Assembly: GCA_031280705.1 (NCBI GenBank)
Contig: JAITGJ010000258.1
Span: forward strand, 1 to 7,999
Origin: Spirochaetaceae bacterium
GTDB lineage: Bacteria > Spirochaetota > Spirochaetia > Treponematales > Breznakiellaceae
DNA length: 7,999 nt
Direction of reading: 5' to 3'
This document shows, piece by piece, positions 1 to 6,217 of the stretch (the stretch's first letter is position 1; each line of letters opens with the position of its first letter). The translations under genes and the position numbers were made by a program. Under the pieces are notes generated by a model. It saw only the letters and a list, made by a program, of their open reading frames with translations, was not told the DNA's origin and did no database searches.

Positions 1-5
1 TCACC

Positions 6-42
6 GCACGGTCCCGTGCTCAAGCCGCGCCGCGCCTTGAGC
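6..42. repeat. Two adjoining hairpins
   Basis: Arms GCACGG (6-11) and CCGTGC (14-19) can pair. Immediately next, GCTCAAG (18-24) pairs with CTTGAGC (36-42) around an 11-nt GC-rich loop. They may be the transcription terminator of a gene lying left of the window, but no run of T follows, and the upstream gene is not visible. The two structures overlap by two bases, so they compete at the junction. Confidence 0.4.
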
Positions 43-58
43 CGCCCCACAGTATCGC

Positions 59-109
59 CCCTTCAACAAAGGCCGGTTTACCGCACTACCGCCCTTCAAC
101 AAGAGCCGG
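59..109. repeat. Pair of 18-bp direct repeats, 33 bp apart
   Basis: CCCTTCAACAAAGGCCGG at 59-76 recurs as CCCTTCAACAAGAGCCGG at 92-109, with 16 of 18 bases identical. The second copy runs straight into the hairpin at 108-134. No gene is supported in 1-199, so this looks like non-coding repeat DNA. Its function is unknown. Confidence 0.6.
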
Positions 110-134
110 GTTTTTGCGCTTCGCGCAAAAACCC
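108..134. repeat. Perfect 12-bp hairpin
   Basis: GGGTTTTTGCGC (108-119) and GCGCAAAAACCC (123-134) are exact reverse complements separated by a three-base TTC loop. The A-tract/T-tract arms would make it a terminator-like structure on either strand, although the T run lies inside the stem rather than after it. It sits three bases before a second perfect hairpin, which suggests a genomic repeat element rather than a chance palindrome. Confidence 0.75.
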
Positions 135-136
135 AA

Positions 137-161
137 GCCCAACCTGCGCAGCAGGTTGGGC
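137..161. repeat. Perfect 11-bp hairpin
   Basis: GCCCAACCTGC (137-147) and GCAGGTTGGGC (151-161) are exact reverse complements with a GCA loop. Together with the preceding hairpin it forms a tandem of two perfect stems with three-base loops, ending about 40 bases before the trpR start. If transcribed, it would be in the trpR 5' region. It could equally terminate an upstream transcript. Confidence 0.7.
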
Positions 162-199
162 AGGTTGCCAGATTTCCCGGGACCGTTTACCTTTGTTTC

Positions 200-538
200 A
201 TGACGATTGACGACCCGCGCGTTCAGGAAAACCTTGCGGAGCTTGCCGGCGTTCTGGCGAAAACCGGGGACAGCGCGCTCATTGAGACGTTTTTCAGAAA
301 CCTGCTTACCCCGGCGGAAACCGCGGATATAGCCGCCCGCTGGGCGCTGGTCAAGGCGCTTAACCGAAAGGTTCCCCAACGGGAAATCGCGCGGGAACTG
401 GGGCTTTCCCTCTGCAAAATAACCCGCGGGTCCCGGGAACTGAAGAAGCCCGCATCGGCCTTTCGCGCCATGCTTGCGCTCCTTGGGGCGGACGGTGAAC
501 ACGGCGCTTCCGGACCGGGAGCCGCGCCCGCTCCGTAA
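200..538 (+). CDS. trpR: TrpR family transcriptional repressor
   Basis: A 112-residue protein that resembles the Trp repressor along its core. It runs from a helical N-terminus (residues 5-35) through LTP at 36-38 to a helix-turn-helix at about 58-82, where the Q-R-E-x-x-x-E-L-G and I-T-R-G-S patterns of E. coli TrpR are present. Aligned by eye, Thr37, Arg47 and Arg76 fall at the E. coli positions Thr44, Arg54 and Arg84 that contact the tryptophan co-repressor, so tryptophan sensing is plausible. The last 15 residues are Gly/Ala/Pro-rich and not part of the fold. ATG 200 is the only reasonable start in an otherwise open frame, but it has no clear Shine-Dalgarno and no clear promoter. The gene lies 111 bp upstream of an ECF transporter locus and could regulate it (inference). 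It could instead be a YerC-like TrpR-family member with another ligand. Confidence 0.85.
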   Translation: MTIDDPRVQENLAELAGVLAKTGDSALIETFFRNLLTPAETADIAARWALVKALNRKVPQREIARELGLSLCKITRGSRELKKPASAFRAMLALLGADGEHGASGPGAAPAP

Positions 539-557
539 ACAGGCCTGCGCGTCCCCC

Positions 558-586
558 TTGAAACGGCCCGGCCATTCGGATATAGT
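558..586 (+). promoter_or_regulatory. Sigma70-type promoter of the ECF transporter operon
   Basis: TTGAAA (558-563) and TATAGT (581-586) are separated by exactly 17 bp, five of six matches to each consensus hexamer. Transcription would start near 593, giving a leader of about 57 nt. That leader ends in a strong Shine-Dalgarno, AAGGAGGA (634-641), eight bases before ATG 650. The leader is too short for an FMN or TPP riboswitch. No CTAG-cored TrpR operator of the E. coli type is visible around the promoter. Confidence 0.75.
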
Positions 587-649
587 CGTATCGTCAGACG
601 CGGCCCTGCCGGAACGGCCGGACCGCCTGATACAAGGAGGAATTATTTT

Positions 650-1435
650 ATGGAAAAGAAACTTGTTTCCGTAAAAACAGTGGTCGCCACCGGGATTGGC
701 GCGGCGCTTATGTTTGTGCTGATGCGCTTTGTCGCCATTCCGTCGGGGGTGCCCAACACCAATCTCAATCTTTCATCCGCGATAGTCGCCTTTTTCGCCG
801 CGCTCTTCGGGCCGGTGGCGGGCTTCTTTATCGCGTTTATCGGGCACACCATTACGGACCTTACCTGGGGCGGGATTTGGTGGAGTTGGGTAATCGCCGA
901 CAGTGTGTACGGATTTCTGGCAGGGCTTCTCTGGAAACGGTACGGTATTGAAGAAGGGACTTTCAGGCCCGTCAACGCGGTGCTGTTCAACGTAACGCAG
1001 ATCGCTGCCAATGCCATCGCCTGGATCGGCATCGCCCCGACACTGGACATCCTGATCTATCAGGAACCCCGGGAAAAGGTGTACCTGCAGGGACTTACGG
1101 CGGCGGCGCTTAACGCCCTCGTCGTGCTGGTGCTGGGTACGGCTCTGGCTTTCGCGTATTCAAAGACCCGGACCAGGGCAGGTTCCCTTAACCGGGAGGA
1201 ATCGGGGCATTACCCCGCCGCCCGCGCTTTCGGCGTTCCCTCCGCCGGAGAGAACGCCGCCGGAAGCGAATGCCGTTACCGGACGCCCGGCGCCCCCAGA
1301 GACGCGCCTGCCGGACGCATCGCGCCTGCTGGACGCGCCGCGCCTGCCGGACGCATCGCGCCTACCGGACGCACCGGTACTTTCATTCAGGGATTTCTCG
1401 TTCCGCTACCGGTCGCAGTCGGAAGCAAGCCTTAA
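650..1435 (+). CDS. ECF transporter S component, UPF0397 / PF07155 (riboflavin-type) family, with abnormal C-terminal extension
   Basis: The membrane substrate-binding subunit of an energy-coupling-factor transporter. Residues 1-185 match the UPF0397 family throughout: the start VKTVVATGIGAAL, IPSGVPNTNLNL near 31-42, FGPVAGF then IGHTITDL near 53-75, the tryptophan-rich GGIWWSW near 78-84, LDILIYQEP near 133-141, and the family's usual terminal stretch YSKTRTRAGSL followed by charged residues. About five to six hydrophobic helices are visible. Members are named riboflavin transporters, but the substrate here is unproven. ATG 650 is fixed by AAGGAGGA eight bases upstream. Homologues normally stop at about 180-190 residues. 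This frame has no stop there and continues about 75 residues through an Ala/Pro/Gly/Arg-rich tail with RIAPAG-type repeats to TAA 1433-1435, inside the next gene's ATPase domain. The tail is probably not functional protein. A lost stop, an indel or repeat expansion could explain it. Confidence 0.85.
   Translation: MEKKLVSVKTVVATGIGAALMFVLMRFVAIPSGVPNTNLNLSSAIVAFFAALFGPVAGFFIAFIGHTITDLTWGGIWWSWVIADSVYGFLAGLLWKRYGIEEGTFRPVNAVLFNVTQIAANAIAWIGIAPTLDILIYQEPREKVYLQGLTAAALNALVVLVLGTALAFAYSKTRTRAGSLNREESGHYPAARAFGVPSAGENAAGSECRYRTPGAPRDAPAGRIAPAGRAAPAGRIAPTGRTGTFIQGFLVPLPVAVGSKP
1195..1211 (+). promoter_or_regulatory. Strong Shine-Dalgarno at the S-component 3' end, with possible ATT start
   Basis: GGAGGA (1195-1200) lies exactly where homologous S components end, as expected for the binding site of the following ATPase gene. 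Eight bases later is ATT 1209, in the ATPase reading frame, which is open from there to 3119. ATT initiation is rare but known (infC). The site may instead be a remnant of an ancestral start that has been lost. No ATG, GTG or TTG in that frame exists near it. Confidence 0.35.
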
Positions 1436-3119
1436 AAATATCACGCTTGATATACGGCGGGGAGAAAAGATTCTCGTGCTGGGGCCCTCCGGTTCGGGAA
1501 AGTCCACGCTGGGGCACTGCGTCAACGGCCTTGTTCCCGCCGTCTTCCCCGGCGCCATTACCGGCAGCCTGTTTATCGGCGGGGAAAACGCCCGGGACCT
1601 CGATATATTCAGCATTTCAAAAAAAGTGGGAACCGTGCTCCAGGATACCGACGGACAGTTTGTGGGCCAGAGCGCGGGAGAGGATATCGCGTTTGCGCTG
1701 GAAAACGACTGTGTTTCCCCCGGTGAAATGCGGCGGCGGGTAAAAGAAGCGGCGGATTTGGTGCGCTTTGACGAGTCCCTGTCCCGTTCGCCGGCGGAAC
1801 TTTCCGGGGGCCAGAAACAGCGCGTATCCCTCGCCGGGGTGCTGGTTGATGACGTAGAAATACTGCTGTTCGATGAACCGCTCGCAAATCTTGATCCCGC
1901 GGCGGGCAGGGAAGCGATAGACATTATTGACCGCCTTAACCGGGAACAGGGCAAAACCGTTATCATTATTGAACACCGGCTGGAGGATGTCCTCTACCGG
2001 CGGGTGGACCGGATCATTCTGCTTGACGCGGGGCGCATCGCCGCGGACCTTCCCCCGCGCCTCATGCTGGCCGCTCCCCTGCTCCGGGAGGCCGGTATCC
2101 GGGAGCCGCTTTATATAACCGCCCTCCGCCGCGCCGGAATCGAAATACACGGAAACCCCGAAAGCGTTGAAACAATTTCTTTTGACGCGGAGCGCCTTCG
2201 CGCCTGGGCGTCCGCCGCCGCCAAACGGCCCGAAACGGAAGGGAAAACACCCGGCGGAACCGCCCCGCTTCTTGAAATTCGCTCCCTTTTTTTTGACTAC
2301 GCGGAGGCGGAAAACGAAACGGGCGGCGGCACGGACGAAAGGCGGCGCGCCCTCAGCGGCGTTGATTTTACGGTCGCGCGGGGTTCCATTACCGCCCTTG
2401 CCGGGAAGAACGGCGCGGGAAAATCAACCCTTGCCGGTGTCATTGCCGGCTTTTACCGGCCCGCGCGCGGCGCGGTTTTTTTTGAGGGAGCGGACCTCGC
2501 GCCGCTTTCCATTCGGGAACGGGCGGAAAAAATCGGCTTTGTCATGCAGAATCCCAATCACATGATTTCCTTTCCCCGGATATACGACGAGGCGGCGCTC
2601 GGCCTCCGTTCCCGGGGCATCGGCGAACGGGAAGTTACGGAGCGGGTTTACGACGCCTTCAAAATTTGCGGCCTGTATCCCTACCGGAACTGGCCCGTTT
2701 CGGCGCTGAGTTACGGGATGAAGAAGCGGCTTACCATCGCCTCAATACTGGTTTTGGGACCCCGCCTGGTCATTCTGGACGAACCCACGGCGGGCCAGGA
2801 CCTCCGCCACTACCGGGAGATTATGGAATTCCTCCGCGCGCTTCAACGCGGGCGGGATCTAACGCTGCTGCTTATTACCCATGATATGCACGTGATGCTG
2901 GAATACGCCGACAACGCCGTCGTGCTTGCGGACGGGAAACTTATCGCGGCCGCGCCGCCTGAAGAAATTCTTACCGATGACGGCATCATTGAAAAAGCGC
3001 GCCTTAAACGGACAAGCCTGTACGATCTGGCCGTCCGCGCGGGAGAAACCGGGAGCAGGGATTTTGTCATTGCCTGCATCAGGGCGGAACGGGAAAATGC
3101 CGGGCGGGAGGAACCATGA
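1270..3119 (+). CDS. ECF transporter energizing ATPase, two ABC domains on one chain; apparent 5' frameshift
   Basis: A fused EcfA1-EcfA2 ATPase that powers the transporter. Domain 1 begins near 1383 (SFRDFSFRY). It has Walker A GPSGSGKST at 1482-1508, a Q-loop at VLQD, signature LSGGQ at 1800-1814, Walker B LLFDE ending at 1877, and H-loop IIIEH. Domain 2 has Walker A GKNGAGKST at 2403-2429, Q-loop VMQNPN, a signature reading LSYGM at 2706-2720, Walker B VILDEP at 2769-2786, and H-loop LLITHD. The frame is open from 1056 to the TGA at 3117-3119, but its first ATG/GTG/TTG is GTG 1476, which would cut off the whole first strand region before Walker A, so that cannot be the native start. ATG 1270 encodes MPLPDA one frame away; one extra C in the C5 tract at 1293-1297 would fuse it cleanly to the ATPase frame. 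ATT 1209 is the alternative. The stop overlaps ecfT as ATGA. ATPase identity is certain; the 5' end is not. Confidence 0.85.
1301..1377 (+). repeat. 18-bp tandem repeat at the S-component/ATPase junction
   Basis: Three full units start at 1314, 1332 and 1350 (GACGCATCGCGCCTGCTG, GACGCGCCGCGCCTGCCG, GACGCATCGCGCCTACCG). They are flanked by a 13-bp partial unit at 1301 and a 10-bp partial at 1368. The unit is a multiple of three, so copy-number change alone would not shift frame. It reads RIAPAG-like in the S frame and LPDASR-like in the ATPase frame, and no frame contains a stop. A further related copy, TACCGGACGC at 1277-1286, is out of phase with the rest (86 bp from its match at 1363-1372). 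Confidence 0.85.
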
Positions 3120-3949
3120 AGCGTTTCATGCTGGGCTACATTGAGGGAAGTTCTCCCCTCCACCGGATGAACGGAGCGGTCAAACTTATCATTTTTCTTT
3201 TGTGGTCCGTGCTGGTGATGGCGGGCTACGATACGCGGATCATGCTTGTCTCGTCCGTTATGGGGCTGGCGCTGTTCGCGCTTTCGGGCATAAAACCGCG
3301 CGGCCTGTCCTTTATTCTCAAAATGCTCGCCGTGTTTATGGCCCTGAACCTCGTCTGTGTGTATCTTTTTTCCCCCGAAGAAGGAGTAAAAATATATGGC
3401 TCAAGGCATCTTCTCGCGCGGGGGGCGGGGCGTTTTACCGTTACCGCGGAACAGCTTTTTTACGAATTTAATATTTTTCTCAAATACTGTCAGATTGTTC
3501 CCCTCGCAATTATTCTTCTGGTAACAACCCATCCGAGCGAATTTGCCGCCTCGCTCAACCGCGCCGGGGTGCATTACTATATCGCGTTTTCCGTAAGCCT
3601 TACCATGCGCTACATTCCCGACGTGGCGCGGGATTATACGGTTATTTCCCGGTCGCAGGAGGCGCGGGGCGTGGAGCTTTCCCGCAAGGCGCCGTTTTTC
3701 AGGCGGCTCAAAGGATCCGCGGCGATACTTATTCCCCTCATTTTTTCTTCACTGGAGCGGATCAACACCATCAGCAGCGCCATGGAACTCCGCGGTTTCG
3801 GCAAACACAAAAAACGCACCTGGTATTCCGCGCGGCCGCCTGAGAAAAGGGATATGGCAGCGCTCATAACAGCGATACTGCTCTTTATTTTTGGCATGTG
3901 GTTTACGTTTCACGATGGAGACCGGTTTTACAATCCGTTCAAGTCATAG
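3116..3949 (+). CDS. ecfT: ECF transporter transmembrane coupling protein EcfT (CbiQ-like)
   Basis: A 277-residue membrane protein that couples ATP hydrolysis by the ATPase to the S component. Hydrophobic segments are visible at about 21-36, 42-57, 66-86, 120-137 and 247-263. Between the last two lies the long cytoplasmic coupling region. It carries the two diagnostic arginine motifs that dock into the ATPases: A-R-G at 183-185 within SRSQEARGVE, and L-R-G at 225-227 within SAMELRGFG. GGGAGGA just upstream and the ATGA overlap with the ATPase stop (3116-3119) fix the start and imply translational coupling. Length matches the EcfT family. With the S component and double ATPase next to it, this is a dedicated (group I) system rather than a shared module. 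The gene appears intact. Confidence 0.92.
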   Translation: MKRFMLGYIEGSSPLHRMNGAVKLIIFLLWSVLVMAGYDTRIMLVSSVMGLALFALSGIKPRGLSFILKMLAVFMALNLVCVYLFSPEEGVKIYGSRHLLARGAGRFTVTAEQLFYEFNIFLKYCQIVPLAIILLVTTHPSEFAASLNRAGVHYYIAFSVSLTMRYIPDVARDYTVISRSQEARGVELSRKAPFFRRLKGSAAILIPLIFSSLERINTISSAMELRGFGKHKKRTWYSARPPEKRDMAALITAILLFIFGMWFTFHDGDRFYNPFKS

Positions 3950-3972
3950 ACTACCGGTATAGCCGGTGGTTT
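3950..3972 (+). terminator. Possible terminator after ecfT
   Basis: Directly after the ecfT TAG, ACTACCGG (3950-3957) pairs with CCGGTGGT (3963-3970) over eight pairs including one G-T wobble, around a TATAG loop. Only a short, interrupted T stretch follows (GGTTTACGTT), so a rho-independent terminator is likely but weak. Confidence 0.45.
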
Positions 3973-3987
3973 ACGTTAAATAGCGGA

Positions 3988-4019
3988 AGTTGTTTAACAA
4001 CTGAAGTTATTAAACAACT
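3988..4019. repeat. Nested AT-rich inverted repeats
   Basis: AGTTGTTTAA (3988-3997) and TTAAACAACT (4010-4019) are exact reverse complements with a 12-nt spacer. The left copy also belongs to a smaller palindrome at 3988-4002 (AGTTGTT-T-AACAACT). The left arm can therefore pair with either of two partners. The strong AT bias contrasts with the GC-rich genes on both sides. Confidence 0.65.
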
Positions 4020-4031
4020 CTAATAATTAGT

Positions 4032-4066
4032 GTCTGTCCACAAAGTCGGTTACTTTGCGGACAGAC
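4032..4066. repeat. Long hairpin with 15-base arms
   Basis: GTCTGTCCACAAAGT (4032-4046) pairs with ACTTTGCGGACAGAC (4052-4066) with a single A/C mismatch and a CGGTT loop. It lies between convergent genes, where a bidirectional terminator is expected. No T run follows on either strand. Its size and near-perfection suggest a dispersed repeat element. Confidence 0.7.
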
Positions 4067-4111
4067 CTTGCATTTTCTCGCCTAAAGGCTGCGAAAATGC
4101 GATTTTCAAGG
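4066..4111. repeat. Hairpin with two competing pairings
   Basis: GCATTTTC (4070-4077) pairs with GAAAATGC (4093-4100), enclosing a small GCC-TAAA-GGC stem at 4080-4089. GAAAAT (4093-4098) can instead pair with ATTTTC (4102-4107) across a three-base GCG loop. CCTTG (4066-4070) and CAAGG (4107-4111) close the outside. The remaining intergenic stretch to 4189 shows only an imperfect GC-rich inverted repeat around 4164-4187, possibly the terminator of the leftward operon. Confidence 0.55.
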
Positions 4112-4189
4112 AAATAATTGAATGACAAATATATGAAAACGAATCGCTGCCCTGCCTAACACGCCTGCCGGCGCGTGCCCGCCAGGGAC

Positions 4190-5392
4190 TCATCCCCTGC
4201 GCCGGCTGAGCCGCGCGGCAATATCCGCCATGATACGCAGGCGCACCACTTTGCCGCCCCCGTGCTCCGGAAAGGCGCGGTAACGCGCGCCATCATTGGA
4301 AAAAGGAGACGCTTTTTCGCCGGGGAAGGGCGGATAGCGGCTCTGCGTCCACATAACGGCGCTGTCCGCGAGGGAAACGTCCGCCGCGGCCGGGTCGAAG
4401 CGGATAAAACTTTCGTGTGCGCCCCGCTCCCCGTAGGGCGCTTCATCGGTACTTTGCAGGTAACGAATGACGCCGGTTTCCAGATTTACCGACTGGATAA
4501 TTGCCGAATGTACCATCGCGCCGTCCGCGCCCCGGAACAGGATCACATCCAGGGGCCGGAGATTCCGCGCCTCGTCCGGCACGGTGATAAGCTCCCGGTT
4601 GGCGGAATTGAAGAAGGCGGTCCCCACATACCATGAAACATCCCGCCCCCGGGGACTGCCGATAACCCGCCGGAGGGTTGCGCCAAGGTCGATGCCCGCC
4701 TCTTTGGCCACCGTTGAAAGGACATACCAGACAAAGCCCGAACAGTCTATGCCCGTCCAGCCGACGCAGTACAGATAGTTGTACACATCGCTTTCAAGGA
4801 TGCCCCGGCCCGAAACAAGGACGTAGGGGCGATGGGGCAGGCCCCGGTAGGCCCCCGCCTTCATCCGGGCAATATCGAACAGGTCCGTACTTACCGACCA
4901 GGCGCGGGCGGGAATATCGAAAATCACGACTTTTTCGCGGCTGTCGCCGAGCGCCGCCACATAGCGCGAAAAATCATCGGCGGCGAGGATTTCTCCGATA
5001 GCCTCCCACAGAAACGCGGGATTTGCCTTGCCGCCGCCCAGAACTTCCCATCCCTGATCGGTCAGTTCCGTCCGTTCGTTGTTTTCCGCGAAGGGCATCC
5101 GGAGGTTCATCACCCGGCCGCCAATAATGAGGGTCTTAAAACTGGCGCGGTAGGCTTTTTCGATCACCGCTTCCACGCCGCTGCCCCAGAGCCGTTCGGG
5201 GTCCTGGTACCGTTCAAGCTGTTCAGCCGTGGAGCGGTCCATAGCGGCGGCGGATTCCTCCGCCGCCATCCGGAGCGGGAGCGCGCATACGGCGCAGGCA
5301 AGGACGCCGCCCGCCGCCCGCAGCAGGGCTGCCCGGAGGAGCCGCCCGCGCCGCGAAACGGCGCGGAAGAACGGGGCGGGGCGGCCGGTCAT
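4190..5392 (-). CDS. Exported NlpC/P60-like cysteine peptidase, probable cell-wall hydrolase
   Basis: A 400-residue protein with a basic N-terminus and a hydrophobic stretch at about 21-40 that looks like a Sec signal peptide. A VLAC sequence at 30-33 raises the possibility of a relaxed spirochaete lipobox, but Arg residues in the stretch make this doubtful. The catalytic half has the NlpC/P60 core: D-C-S-G-F at 216-220 with Cys217 as nucleophile, the L-x-P-x-D-V-I-L-F strand at 278-286, and His295 in MVHSAI. Residues 50-200 match no family I recognise and may bind substrate. Such enzymes usually cut peptide cross-bridges of peptidoglycan. I chose ATG 5392 because it lies one base after the nagB stop; the frame is open further upstream, but that would overlap nagB by about 80 bases. 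The close coupling to nagA-nagB suggests a role in wall or amino-sugar turnover. The exact bond cleaved cannot be inferred. Confidence 0.8.
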   Translation of the reverse strand: MTGRPAPFFRAVSRRGRLLRAALLRAAGGVLACAVCALPLRMAAEESAAAMDRSTAEQLERYQDPERLWGSGVEAVIEKAYRASFKTLIIGGRVMNLRMPFAENNERTELTDQGWEVLGGGKANPAFLWEAIGEILAADDFSRYVAALGDSREKVVIFDIPARAWSVSTDLFDIARMKAGAYRGLPHRPYVLVSGRGILESDVYNYLYCVGWTGIDCSGFVWYVLSTVAKEAGIDLGATLRRVIGSPRGRDVSWYVGTAFFNSANRELITVPDEARNLRPLDVILFRGADGAMVHSAIIQSVNLETGVIRYLQSTDEAPYGERGAHESFIRFDPAAADVSLADSAVMWTQSRYPPFPGEKASPFSNDGARYRAFPEHGGGKVVRLRIMADIAARLSRRRG

Positions 5393-5393
5393 C

Positions 5394-6203
5394 TCAGGCG
5401 AGGCCCTCAACGGATTTGAAATAACGCACCGTACCCACTTTAAGTTCATCCGTGGCTTCCTCATCGCAGACAATAATCGCGTGGGGATGCGTCTGGAGGC
5501 AGGAGAGCGTCCACATCTGGGTAACGCCGCCTTCCACCGCCGCCTGGAGCGCCCGCGCTTTATTATGGCCGCACGCGAGGATCAGCACTTCGCGGGCGTC
5601 CATAATCGTGCCCACGCCGACGGTAAGCGCCGTGGCCGGGACTTTTTCGGGATCGCCGTCAAAAAAGCGGGAATTGGCGATCCGGGTATCCCGGTTCAGC
5701 GTCTTGATCCGCGTCCGCGAGGAGAGCGAAGAACCCGGCTCATTAAAGGCAATGTGCCCGTCCGCGCCCATGCCGCCGAGGAACAGGCTGATGCCTCCGG
5801 CGGTGCGGATCGCTTCCTCATAGGCGGCGCACTCCGCCCCGGTATCTTTTGCCATACCGTCAAGAAGGTGGATATGCTCGCGCTTTAAATCAACATGCGA
5901 AAAAAAATTGTCCCACATAAAAAAGTGATAGCTCTGCGGATGATCCGGAGAGAGGCCCACATATTCATCCATATTGAAGGTAACGACATCGGCGAACGAC
6001 AGCCGATTCGCTTTGTAAAGGCCGATAAGGCGGCGGTAGATACCAAGCGGGCTTGACCCCGTGGGCAATCCCAGCGTAAACGGCTTTCCCGCTCCCGCGT
6101 CCGCCCCGCCGGGCGCCCGGATCGTTCCGGTGATCCGGCCCGCGATATAATCCGCCGCCCAGATGGACGCGCGCTCGTAGTCCGGGTGTATTATCAATCT
6201 CAT
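5394..6203 (-). CDS. nagB: Glucosamine-6-phosphate deaminase
   Basis: Converts glucosamine-6-phosphate to fructose-6-phosphate and ammonia in the cytoplasm. The 269 residues follow E. coli NagB nearly end to end with a uniform offset of seven. Catalytic residues are all present: Asp79 in TFNMDEYVGL, Asp148 and His150 in GADGHIAFNEP, and Glu155. The phosphate-binding LGLPTGSSPLG loop is at about 44-54, and RTRIKTL and ANSRFF follow in order. ATG 6203 is preceded by AAGGAG with a five-base spacer, which decides it over an in-frame ATG six codons upstream that overlaps nagA. It starts 14 bases after the nagA stop and ends one base before the NlpC/P60 gene, so all three are probably one transcript. 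Residues 31-39 form a small Gly/Ala-rich insert relative to E. coli. Confidence 0.97.
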   Translation of the reverse strand: MRLIIHPDYERASIWAADYIAGRITGTIRAPGGADAGAGKPFTLGLPTGSSPLGIYRRLIGLYKANRLSFADVVTFNMDEYVGLSPDHPQSYHFFMWDNFFSHVDLKREHIHLLDGMAKDTGAECAAYEEAIRTAGGISLFLGGMGADGHIAFNEPGSSLSSRTRIKTLNRDTRIANSRFFDGDPEKVPATALTVGVGTIMDAREVLILACGHNKARALQAAVEGGVTQMWTLSCLQTHPHAIIVCDEEATDELKVGTVRYFKSVEGLA

Positions 6204-6217
6204 ATTTGCTCCTTCAT

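Noticed and set aside
165..193. TTGCCA-17-TACCTT as a trpR promoter
   Set aside because: The -10 matches only three of six bases and would start transcription at the ATG itself.
587..649. Riboswitch (FMN or similar) in front of the S-component gene
   Set aside because: The inferred leader is only about 57 nt, and no conserved riboswitch motif was seen; only short GC stems are present.
539..649. E. coli-type TrpR operator
   Set aside because: No CTAG-centred palindrome; the only symmetry (GATA/TATC around 578-593) is four bases per arm.
1301..1377. CRISPR-like array
   Set aside because: Units are 18 bp and contiguous with no spacers; it is a simple tandem repeat.
1406..1966. Open - strand frame of about 186 residues across the ATPase domain
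   Set aside because: Serine/arginine-rich antisense shadow of conserved ABC motifs.
4832..5419. Open + strand frame opposite the NlpC/P60 gene
   Set aside because: It mirrors the real gene, is rich in Arg/Pro/Gly as expected from GC-rich antisense, and has no ribosome binding site or recognisable domain.
5393..5473. Extended start for the NlpC/P60 gene upstream of 5392
   Set aside because: It would overlap the conserved end of nagB and put 27 non-signal-like residues before the signal peptide.
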